From NCBI GenBank assembly GCA_038233555.1, contig JBBSLT010000145.1, forward strand, positions 1-6,363: a DNA stretch of 6,363 bases. Direction: 5' to 3'. The DNA is from JADDRA01 sp038233555. GTDB taxonomy: Bacteria > Actinomycetota > Acidimicrobiia > Acidimicrobiales > CADCSY01. Below the pieces are notes generated by a model, which saw only the letters and a program-made list of their open reading frames with translations, did not search any database and was not told the origin of the DNA. This document shows, one piece after another, positions 1-4,691 of the stretch (the stretch's first letter is position 1; every line of letters starts with the position of its first letter). The position numbers and the translations under genes are program-made.

Positions 1-425
1 ATCTCCAGGGCCGGCGGCAGGCTGGCCCGCTCGACTACGAGGGAGTGGTAACGAGTGGCCTCCAAGGGGGAAACAAGCCCGGCGAAGATGCCCCGGCCAT
101 CGTGGTGGACCAGGGAGGTGCGACCGTGAACCACCTGGGGGGCACGCACCACTCGGCCGCCGTAGAGGGCGCCGATGCACTGGTGGCCCAGGCAGACGCC
201 GAGCACCGGTACGCGCCCGGCCAGGTGGCGGATGGCATCGTTGGAGATCCCGGCATCGTCGGGCCCGCCCGGCCCGGGTGAGATAAGGACGGCGTCGGGC
301 GCGAGGGAGTCGATCTGGTCGAGATCGAGGACGTCGTGACGATGCACCAGCGGGGTGGCGCCCAGCTCTCCCAGGTACTGGGCCAGGTTGTAGACGAAGG
401 AGTCGTAGTTGTCGATGACCAACAC
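1..425 (-). CDS. trpG/pabA: Glutamine amidotransferase subunit of anthranilate / aminodeoxychorismate synthase (TrpG/PabA), 3' end outside window
   Basis: Class I glutamine amidotransferase that releases ammonia from glutamine for a chorismate-using partner (TrpE or PabB) in tryptophan or folate synthesis; cytoplasmic. 141 complete residues are visible. The N-terminus begins MLVIDNYDSFVYNL, a hallmark of this family. The oxyanion strand ISPGPGGP lies at about 48-55, the nucleophile elbow GVCLGHQ gives catalytic Cys78, and family motifs HGRTS (100-104) and RYHSL (125-129) follow. The catalytic His/Glu pair expected near residue 170 lies past the window edge. I chose the GTG at 425 because GGAG (431-434) sits 5 nt upstream and the protein then begins exactly at the first family strand; an in-frame GTG at 437 lacks an SD. 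The gene follows a small hypothetical gene on the same strand after 53 bp. Linkage to crgA matches other actinobacteria. TrpG, PabA or a shared subunit cannot be separated from sequence alone. Confidence 0.93.
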   Translation of the reverse strand, partial: MLVIDNYDSFVYNLAQYLGELGATPLVHRHDVLDLDQIDSLAPDAVLISPGPGGPDDAGISNDAIRHLAGRVPVLGVCLGHQCIGALYGGRVVRAPQVVHGRTSLVHHDGRGIFAGLVSPLEATRYHSLVVERASLPPALE

Positions 426-430
426 CTTCG

Positions 431-434
431 CTCC
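431..434 (-). promoter_or_regulatory. Ribosome binding site deciding the trpG/pabA start
   Basis: GGAG on the minus strand with a 5-nt spacer to GTG 425. The alternative GTG at 437 is overlapped by this motif and has no SD of its own, which supports the shorter N-terminus. Confidence 0.6.
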
Positions 435-478
435 CACGCCGGCGAGGCTACCGAGGTGCAGCCCAGCAACGCTCGAAT

Positions 479-706
479 TCAGCCGTCGTCGGCGTCGGCC
501 AGGAGATGGGCGGCCTTCTCCACCGCCCGGCGGGCTCGGGTGAGGCGCTTCTCGTCGACGGGAAGCTCGGAGCCGCCGGCGTCGATCGACTCTCGCAAAC
601 GGACGATGGCGAGGTCGGCCAGCTCCTCGGCGATGCCCTCGAGCCGCCCTCGGATCTCGTCGAACTCTCCGGCCACGACGCCGAAGCGTACCGGGCTGGG
701 CTGCAT
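479..706 (-). CDS. Small hypothetical helical protein (75 aa)
   Basis: I do not recognise a named family. The 75-residue product is charged, has no signal peptide, membrane segment or cysteines, and looks like two amphipathic helices: about residues 12-43 (EFDEIRGRLEGIAEELADL and on) and 50-70 (a basic start DEKRLTRARRAVEK, then AAHLL). The heptad-like spacing of Leu, Ile and Ala suggests a helical hairpin or coiled coil. The ATG at 706 is the only convincing start, although the nearest purine-rich stretch (GAGAGA) is about 14 nt away, so a leaderless or weak start is possible. It is followed on the same strand by trpG/pabA after 53 bp, so co-transcription is plausible, and it diverges from crgA. 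The frame is well formed (G/C at most third positions) and I think the gene is real. Function unknown. Confidence 0.7.
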   Translation of the reverse strand: MQPSPVRFGVVAGEFDEIRGRLEGIAEELADLAIVRLRESIDAGGSELPVDEKRLTRARRAVEKAAHLLADADDG

Positions 707-723
707 GGGCCGGACAGTCTCTC

Positions 724-729
724 TAGTCT
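724..729 (+). promoter_or_regulatory. Candidate -10 element of a leaderless crgA transcript
   Basis: TAGTCT fits the actinobacterial TANNNT -10 pattern and ends 6 nt before the A of the crgA ATG, the spacing expected when transcription starts at the start codon. No SD precedes crgA, and only 29 bp separate it from the divergent gene. No good -35 is visible at 16-18 bp (it would fall inside the neighbour's first codons). Confidence 0.4.
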
Positions 730-735
730 GACGTC

Positions 736-1059
736 ATGGCCAAGCGCGGACCGGGAAAACAGACACGGTCGACGGGACGGGTGACCCCGAAGGGCGGCAA
801 GGGAACCCCCGCCAAGGTCGACCCGCCGAAGGGGCGAACGCCGGAAGGATCGAGACGCTACACCCCTCCTATCCCCCGGGAGCAGAAGGTCAGTCCCCGA
901 TGGGTCCCCGTCCTGATGTTCTTCTTCCTGCTCTCGGGCGCCGCCGTCATCCTGCTCAACTACCTGGGTCTGCTCCCCGGTGGCGCCGACAACCGCTTCC
1001 TGCTCGTCGGCCTGGCTCTGATCACCGGCGGATTCGTCACCGCCACCCGCTACCACTGA
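736..1059 (+). CDS. crgA: Cell division protein CrgA (two-TM septum protein)
   Basis: Small actinobacterial membrane protein of the divisome. In Streptomyces and Mycobacterium CrgA binds FtsZ and peptidoglycan-synthesis proteins and helps time septum formation. This copy has 107 aa: a basic, Gly/Pro/Lys-rich cytoplasmic tail (1-52), the conserved SPRWVP entry (53-58), TM1 at about 57-77, a short extracytoplasmic loop (78-86), TM2 at about 87-104, and a short end TRYH that matches the RWH/RWR ending of the family. The tail has several KGG/PKG turns and is longer than in the mycobacterial protein. The start ATG has no SD and is probably leaderless. The gene ends with two adjacent TGA codons (1057-1062). 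Nearness to trpG/pabA is the expected actinobacterial neighbourhood, which supports the call. Confidence 0.92.
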   Translation: MAKRGPGKQTRSTGRVTPKGGKGTPAKVDPPKGRTPEGSRRYTPPIPREQKVSPRWVPVLMFFFLLSGAAVILLNYLGLLPGGADNRFLLVGLALITGGFVTATRYH

Positions 1060-1110
1060 TGAGCCGCTGAACCCGGTTCTCCTCGCTCTGTACTTACAGG
1101 GGTGTGATTC

Positions 1111-1137
1111 TCCCCAGGTTTACCCACACCCTGGGGA
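1111..1137. terminator. Hairpin between crgA and the opposing frame; possible factor-dependent or bidirectional terminator
   Basis: TCCCCAGG (1111-1118) pairs perfectly with CCTGGGGA (1130-1137), giving an 8-bp stem with an 11-nt loop. It lies 52 bp past the crgA stop and between converging reading frames. There is no U-run on either side, so it is not a classical intrinsic terminator. Part of it also pairs with an upstream segment (1100-1106 with 1125-1131), and it overlaps two DnaA-box-like sequences, so another role is possible. Confidence 0.35.
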
Positions 1138-1142
1138 TAACC
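1117..1142. other. Inverted pair of DnaA-box-like sequences
   Basis: TTACCCACA (1120-1128, plus) and TTATCCCCA (minus strand, 1132-1140) each differ by one base from the classical DnaA box TTATCCACA. They face each other 3 bp apart and are bounded by GGTT (1117-1120) and AACC (1139-1142), so the whole is an imperfect palindrome. crgA lies close to oriC in well-studied actinobacteria, which makes an origin-linked DnaA cluster conceivable. Only two imperfect sites are seen, with no AT-rich unwinding region, so this is not an origin by itself. Confidence 0.3.
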
Positions 1143-1160
1143 TACCGCAAGATCAGCCCG

Positions 1161-1364
1161 TCAAGGTGAGGGCTGTTGACGACGCAGCCAGGCACCGAGG
1201 AGCGGATCGATGACCTGGCCCTCAGCGTCGACCACGCTGCGCTCCTCTAGCCCTCGGCGGGCGGCCTGGGCCGACCCCGCCGACGAGGTGGAGGCGGGCG
1301 GCGGCGGCGCCGTAATAGGGCTCTCCCCATCGGGGACCTTCAGTTTTTCGTAGGTCTTCTCTAC
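1161..1364 (-). CDS. Possible small gene or gene remnant with no normal start codon
   Basis: An open frame of 67 codons whose product begins VEKTYEKLKVPDGESP, has a Pro/Ala/Ser linker, and ends with VVDAEGQVIDPLLGAWLRR. Codon-position base content fits coding in this frame: roughly three quarters G/C at positions 1 and 3 and about half at position 2, better than the overlapping frames. No ATG, GTG or TTG exists in frame between the preceding TAG (1392-1394) and this stretch; only an internal CTG (1341-1343). An ATG at 1374 with AGGA 6 nt upstream is well placed, but it lies in a different frame from the coding-like stretch. The frame is the same as that of the zinc-ribbon gene just upstream. 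It may be a frameshifted gene, a read-through extension or chance. Product not recognised; the 5' boundary given is only where coding character begins. Confidence 0.3.
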   Translation of the reverse strand, partial: VEKTYEKLKVPDGESPITAPPPPASTSSAGSAQAARRGLEERSVVDAEGQVIDPLLGAWLRRQQPSP

Positions 1365-1391
1365 GCTGCTGCATAGTCGATCCTGCGGGGC

Positions 1392-1661
1392 CTACTCGGC
1401 GGGGACGAGTTCCATCTCGTCCATGCAGTGGCGGGGCGGATCCGGGTCGTCGGAGAGGGCGGAGCGGACCCGCAGCTCCATGCCACACAGGCAGCACCGG
1501 TAGGTGAGCTTCACGCTGCGCATCTCCCCGGGAGGCGGGGGCTCGGGGGCGGGACGGGCGAAGGAACCCAACAGGGCGAAACCGATCTTGAAGATCAGGT
1601 ACCCGGCCACGGCAGCCACGATCAAGTTGAGCGGGAAGCTCACGCCGACCAGCCTACCCAC
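1392..1661 (-). CDS. Small membrane-anchored zinc-ribbon-like protein (89 aa)
   Basis: Unnamed small protein. One hydrophobic segment (about residues 9-34, rich in Ile, Ala, Phe and Leu) would anchor it in the membrane. A Pro/Glu stretch (37-46) leads to a compact C-terminal domain with a Cys-Cys-X-Cys-Gly cluster (C56, C57, C59) and a His-Cys pair (H78, C79) separated by an acidic DDPDPP turn. C56-X2-C59 with H78 and/or C79 looks like a treble-clef or ribbon-type zinc site; metal binding is inferred from spacing only. The start is uncertain: GTG 1661 has no SD, and an in-frame GTG at 1643 would give the natural beginning MSFPLNLIV, with a distant GGGTAGG. It diverges from the HNH gene across 110 bp and is followed, in frame, by a coding-like stretch with no start codon. 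Function unknown. Confidence 0.7.
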   Translation of the reverse strand: MGRLVGVSFPLNLIVAAVAGYLIFKIGFALLGSFARPAPEPPPPGEMRSVKLTYRCCLCGMELRVRSALSDDPDPPRHCMDEMELVPAE

Positions 1662-1718
1662 GCCGACATCGCTTGGACGAGGACGGTGGAGAGCTACCAG
1701 ACCACATTGATAGTGAGA

Positions 1719-1733
1719 AAATGCTCAGCATTT
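1719..1733. promoter_or_regulatory. 15-bp perfect dyad upstream of the HNH-gene -35 box, candidate operator
   Basis: AAATGCTCAGCATTT has 7-bp arms around a single central base. It ends one base before the TTGACA hexamer and lies in the AT-richest patch of the window, between divergent genes. The shape and placement fit a dimeric regulator acting on the HNH promoter and perhaps on the zinc-ribbon gene. I do not recognise the regulator. Confidence 0.5.
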
Positions 1734-1734
1734 G

Positions 1735-1763
1735 TTGACAGACGCTGTGAGACCGGGTAAGAT
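1735..1763 (+). promoter_or_regulatory. Housekeeping-type promoter of the DUF222-HNH gene
   Basis: A perfect -35 TTGACA (1735-1740), a 17-bp spacer and a -10 TAAGAT (1758-1763, four of six consensus bases and TANNNT-compatible). The predicted transcript start is at about 1770-1772, on the ATG at 1772, with no SD upstream, so the mRNA is probably leaderless. Confidence 0.75.
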
Positions 1764-1764
1764 A

Positions 1765-1778
1765 CGAACGTATGTTGG
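1765..1778 (+). promoter_or_regulatory. SOS (LexA) box-like operator over the HNH-gene transcript start
   Basis: CGAACGTATGTTGG matches 12 of 14 positions of the Gram-positive SOS box CGAACRNRYGTTYC, and 9 of 12 fixed positions of the actinobacterial form TCGAAC-N4-GTTCGA. The right half-site is the weaker. It lies just past the -10 and covers the predicted transcript start and the ATG, where a repressor would block initiation. Several mycobacterial 13E12-family (DUF222-HNH) genes are known LexA targets, which makes the match more credible than sequence alone. Confidence 0.5.
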
Positions 1779-3328
1779 GGACAGACACACTTCTGGCGGA
1801 TGTCGGCAAGGTGCGCAGCGACCTGGCCGCCCTGTGCTCGGCCCTCGATCCCGACGCCGTGCCCCTGCCCGAGGCCACGCCCCTGTGGGAGACCTTCGAC
1901 GCCATCGCTCGCCTGGCGGCGGGGGCCAAGTGCCGTCTGGCCCGCCGGGTGGAGGAGTCCCGCTCGTGGCAGGCCCATGGTGCCCGCTCGGCGGCCGAGC
2001 ACCTGGGGGCGCTGTCGGGTACCACCACCGGTCGGGCCCGGGCCGAGCTGGAGAGCTCCAAGGCCCTGGCGGCGCTGCCCGCTGCCGACGCCGCCGTGGC
2101 CAAGGGCGAGCTGTCCGACCAGCAGGCCGAGGCCATCACCCAGGCGGCCAAGGCCGATCCCGGCGCCGAGGCCCGGCTGGTGGCGCTGGCCAAGCGTCGC
2201 GACCTGCGCCGCCTGCGCGAGGAGTGCGCTCGCACCCAGGCCCGGGCCGAGGACGAGGCCGCCCGGGCCGAGCGCCTCCGGCGCCAGCGCTCGCTTCGCA
2301 CCTGGACCGCAGCCGACGGTTCCTGGAATCTCCTGGCCAAGCACAGCCCCGAGGTGGGGGCCCAGATCGAGGCGGCGCTGGCCCCGCTGAAGGAGGCCAT
2401 CTTCCAGTCCGCCCGGCGAGCGGGCCACCACGAGTCGGGCGAGGCCTACGCCGCCGACGCCTTGGCCGAGATGGCGAGGCGCTCGGTGGCGGCCGACGAT
2501 GGCGTGGCCCCGGCCCCGCCCGCGGAGACGGTCGCCGGCGTGCCCACGACCAGTCCTGCTGCGGGTGACGGCAATGCCAAGTCAACCGAGGGCCATCCCA
2601 CGACCTCCACTGCGGTTGGTGGCGACAGGGCCGGAGACACCGCTGATGCCGCGAGCGACACCGCCGACCCCGACCCCGACACCGTTGAGGGCGCCGAGGC
2701 TCCTGGTGGCGAAGATCCCGAAGGCCCCGGCTCTGCCATCGGCCAACCTGCGGCCGAGGCCACCACCCCAGCTCGGAGGCCGGCTCGCTCCCGGCGCCCC
2801 GACACCAAGGTCATCGTCCTGATCTCCTACGAGGCGCTCAAGCGGGGCCTAGCCGAGGCCGGTGAGACCTGCGAGATCGCCGGAGTTGGCCCCGTCTCGG
2901 TGGCCACCGTGCGCTCGCTGATGGGCGACGCCTTCGGGGCCGCCATCGTGACCAACGGGGTGGACGTCTTCACCGTGGCCCACCTGGGGCGCTCGGCCAC
3001 GGCGTTCCAGCGCAGCGCCCTGGAGGCCCGGGGCTATCAGTGCGAGGTGCCCGGATGTGGCTCCGCCACGGCCTTGGAGATCGACCACATCGACGACTGG
3101 CACCTGAGCTTCCGCACCAAGCTCGATGCGCTGACGTGGCTGTGCCGGATCCACCACACGGCCAAGACCAACGGGGGCTGGCGCCTGGAGGGGCCGCCGG
3201 GCGAGCGACGATGGGTGGCGCCAGGTGATGCCGCGGGGCCGCCGGACGCGCCCGGACCCGAGCCGCCAGGGCAACAGGAGAGCCTCGCGCTGAAGGATCT
3301 GCGCTTCGACGACCCGTCGGCGGCCTGA
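1772..3328 (+). CDS. DUF222 / 13E12-family HNH endonuclease-like protein
   Basis: 518-aa protein of the abundant actinobacterial 13E12-repeat type. The N-terminal DUF222-like helical region spans about 1-238, including a KGELSDQQAEAI segment and a charged helix of Glu, Ala and Arg around 150-175. A long low-complexity linker (about 239-343), rich in Ala, Pro, Thr, Asp and Gly, follows. A conserved segment (344-415, starting DTKVIVLISYEAL) leads to the C-terminal HNH module: C424 and C429, the IDH motif (D438, H439), then LCRIHH (C458, H461, H462) and K465-T466. The HNH module predicts metal-dependent DNA cleavage; the cysteines likely form a structural zinc site. The position usually held by the middle Asn appears to be Ala453 (LDALTWLC rather than LDNL), so activity needs care. 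It starts at an apparently leaderless ATG under an SOS-like operator and ends 30 bp from the convergent ku gene. Native substrate unknown. Confidence 0.88.
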   Translation: MLGTDTLLADVGKVRSDLAALCSALDPDAVPLPEATPLWETFDAIARLAAGAKCRLARRVEESRSWQAHGARSAAEHLGALSGTTTGRARAELESSKALAALPAADAAVAKGELSDQQAEAITQAAKADPGAEARLVALAKRRDLRRLREECARTQARAEDEAARAERLRRQRSLRTWTAADGSWNLLAKHSPEVGAQIEAALAPLKEAIFQSARRAGHHESGEAYAADALAEMARRSVAADDGVAPAPPAETVAGVPTTSPAAGDGNAKSTEGHPTTSTAVGGDRAGDTADAASDTADPDPDTVEGAEAPGGEDPEGPGSAIGQPAAEATTPARRPARSRRPDTKVIVLISYEALKRGLAEAGETCEIAGVGPVSVATVRSLMGDAFGAAIVTNGVDVFTVAHLGRSATAFQRSALEARGYQCEVPGCGSATALEIDHIDDWHLSFRTKLDALTWLCRIHHTAKTNGGWRLEGPPGERRWVAPGDAAGPPDAPGPEPPGQQESLALKDLRFDDPSAA

Positions 3329-3358
3329 GCAAATCGTGATCGAAGCTCGTCAAGCTGG

Positions 3359-4342
3359 TCAGGAGGCCTGGCGAAGCGCCTCGGCCAGCTCCTCCTTGCT
3401 CATCGACGAGCGCCCGGCGATGGCCCGGCGCTGAGCCTCGTCGTAGAGCTCGTCCTTTGACATCTCCTGCCACCGATCGGCATCGCCGCCAACATCGCGA
3501 TCGTCCGGGGTGGGTTCGGGCCCAGCCTCGGCGACCGCCTCGGGGCGGCGGCGCTCCTGGCGGGCAGCGGCCACGCTCGCCTCCAAGGCCGCCATGAGGT
3601 CGATCACCTCGCCTCCCTCGGCCGCCTGGCGCTCCACCACGATCTCGTCGCCCTCGGCCTTGCGGGCGACGAGTTCGAGCACCCGCTCCCGGTACGTATC
3701 GTGGTAGCGCTCGGGCTCCCAGTCGCTGGTCAGCGAGTCGATGAGCTGGGTGGCAATCCGCCGCTCCCGCTCGCCCAGCTCGACTTCGTCACCGGGAACG
3801 TCATCGATGTCACGCTGCGGATCACGCACCTCATCGGCGAAGAACATCGTCTCCAGCACCAGGACCCCCCGAGCGGGGCGGATGGCGGCCAGGTATTGCT
3901 TGGTGCGCAGGACGAAGCGGGCGATGGCCACCTTGTCGGCATCCTCCATGGCCCGGCGCAACAGCGCGTACGACTTCTCGGCGCCCGAGCCCTTGGCCGG
4001 CGCCAGGTAGTAGGTCTTCTCGTAGTAGACGGGATCGATCTGGTGGAGGTCGACGAAGTCCTCGATCTCGATGGTGCGGGTCTTGCCCGGCTCGACCGAC
4101 TCCAGCTCCTCGGGCGACACCATTACGTGGCGGCCCTTGTCAATCTCGTAGCCCTTGACGATGTCGTCGTAGCCGACCTCCTCGCCCGACTCCTCGGCGA
4201 CCCGCTTGTAGCGGATGCGCTGGCCGGTTCCCTCCTGGAACTGGTGGAAGCTCACGTCCCTCGTCTCCGTGGCGCTGAAGAGCTTCACCGGCACGTTCAC
4301 CAACCCGAAGCTGATCGCTCCACTCCAAATCGCCCTGGCCAT
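3359..4342 (-). CDS. ku: Ku, DNA end-binding protein of non-homologous end joining
   Basis: Bacterial Ku forms a homodimeric ring on double-strand break ends and recruits the ligase LigD. The 327-aa product opens with MARAIWSGAISFGLVNVPVKL, a family signature. The core beta-barrel and bridge cover about 1-260, with typical RIRYKRV (42-48), a YYEKTYYLAP strand near 108-117 and KQYLAAIRP near 150. A charged linker (about 261-293) leads to a 34-residue tail (294-327) whose MSKDELYDEAQ...GRSSMSKEELAEAL pattern resembles a SAP/Rho-N-like helix-loop-helix DNA-binding unit, as reported for some actinobacterial Ku proteins. Mycobacterial Ku is shorter, about 273 aa. The start is firm: AGGAGG lies 5 nt upstream of ATG 4342. 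No ligD is in the window, so the partner must be elsewhere. The upstream region is formed by a transposase remnant. Confidence 0.96.
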   Translation of the reverse strand: MARAIWSGAISFGLVNVPVKLFSATETRDVSFHQFQEGTGQRIRYKRVAEESGEEVGYDDIVKGYEIDKGRHVMVSPEELESVEPGKTRTIEIEDFVDLHQIDPVYYEKTYYLAPAKGSGAEKSYALLRRAMEDADKVAIARFVLRTKQYLAAIRPARGVLVLETMFFADEVRDPQRDIDDVPGDEVELGERERRIATQLIDSLTSDWEPERYHDTYRERVLELVARKAEGDEIVVERQAAEGGEVIDLMAALEASVAAARQERRRPEAVAEAGPEPTPDDRDVGGDADRWQEMSKDELYDEAQRRAIAGRSSMSKEELAEALRQAS

Positions 4343-4347
4343 GTGCT

Positions 4348-4353
4348 CCTCCT
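4348..4353 (-). promoter_or_regulatory. Strong ribosome binding site of ku
   Basis: A perfect AGGAGG on the minus strand, 5 nt before ATG 4342. It is the strongest SD in the window and contrasts with the SD-less crgA and HNH genes. Confidence 0.85.
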
Positions 4354-4364
4354 ACCGTTGCAAG

Positions 4365-4392
4365 TGAGTATGCATGAGTTGCACGCTCTCAA
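4365..4392 (-). promoter_or_regulatory. Tentative ku promoter
   Basis: TTGAGA (minus strand, 4387-4392) is one base from the consensus -35 and contains the TGA that ends the upstream transposase remnant. The -10 is ambiguous: TACTCA (4365-4370, 16-bp spacer) or CATACT (4367-4372, 14-bp spacer). A start near 4358 would leave a leader of about 15 nt that includes the SD. Two GTTGCA direct repeats (4357-4362 and 4378-4383, plus strand), 21 bp apart, overlap it. Confidence 0.3.
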
Positions 4393-4662
4393 GCAGCCGT
4401 CGATCGCTCGACGGCGGTGACGGTCCTACCCGGCCCGGTCGGGCTGGTGCCGTCTCCGCAGTTCGTAGAGGAGCACCTGGGCGAGCCCATGGACCTCTCC
4501 TCTCCCTGCGCGTTGGCCAGGTCGCCCTGGCCGGTTCCCGCCCCACTGGCGATACCGATGGCTCGGGGTGGACCCGTACCACTGGCACTTGTAGGCGAGC
4601 TGGCGGCGCAGCTCGGCCGGGGAGGCGTCGAGGATGGCCCGGTTGAGCTCGAGCAGCAGGTC
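4389..4662 (-). pseudogene. Decayed TnpB-like (IS200/IS605 or IS607) transposase remnant
   Basis: Two pieces of a TnpB-like protein lie on the minus strand in different frames. The first (4561-4662) reads AILDASPAELRRQLAYKCQ followed by WYGST, resembling the TnpB stretch just before the zinc finger (typically RRQLEYK..WYGS, then VVADRWFPSSKTC). The second (4389-4562, other frame) reads AIGIASGAGTGQGDLANAQG and ends GRTVTAVERSTAA then TGA, like the variable tail after the RuvC-III motif in actinobacterial TnpBs. The intervening zinc finger and last RuvC motif, roughly 50-60 residues, are missing, as is everything N-terminal of the first piece. The deletion changes frame, so nothing functional can be made. 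The remnant starts about 30 bp from the S9-peptidase stop and ends in the ku promoter region. The assignment rests on remembered motif similarity, not a search. Confidence 0.6.
4396..4415. repeat. Perfect 8-bp hairpin at the 3' end of the TnpB remnant
   Basis: GCCGTCGA (4396-4403) and TCGACGGC (4408-4415) form a perfect stem around a 4-nt loop, TCGC. It lies within the last codons of the remnant, 4 bases from its TGA and just upstream of the tentative ku -35. In IS200/IS605 elements a hairpin at the right end often overlaps or follows the tnpB stop, so this may be a fossil transposon end or guide-RNA scaffold piece. Confidence 0.5.
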
Positions 4663-4691
4663 GGCTGAGCCGCGGCCGGTCGGCTGGGCCC

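Noticed and set aside
1154..1175. CAGCCC/GGGCTG stem as a terminator
   Set aside because: 6 bp with a 10-nt loop and no U-run; it also overlaps the end of the minus-strand frame.
1324..1348. Short hairpin TCCCC-ATC-GGGGA followed by TTTTT
   Set aside because: The stem is only 5 bp and the T-run begins 7 bases later, so it does not fit an intrinsic terminator; it also lies inside the coding-like minus frame.
1222..1497. 91-codon minus-strand frame overlapping the zinc-ribbon gene
   Set aside because: It is out of frame with the zinc-ribbon gene, uses many rare Arg codons, and its codon-position base content is non-coding.
3701..4420. Plus-strand open frame of 239 codons opposite ku
   Set aside because: It is antisense to ku, whose family motifs, SD and full length are unambiguous; long antisense frames are expected at this GC content.
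4659..4686. 9-bp direct repeat GGTCGGCTG (4659-4667 and 4678-4686) as a target-site duplication of the TnpB element
   Set aside because: Both copies lie on the same side of the remnant, only 19 bp apart, and IS200/IS605 elements do not make target duplications. It may be a deletion scar or chance.
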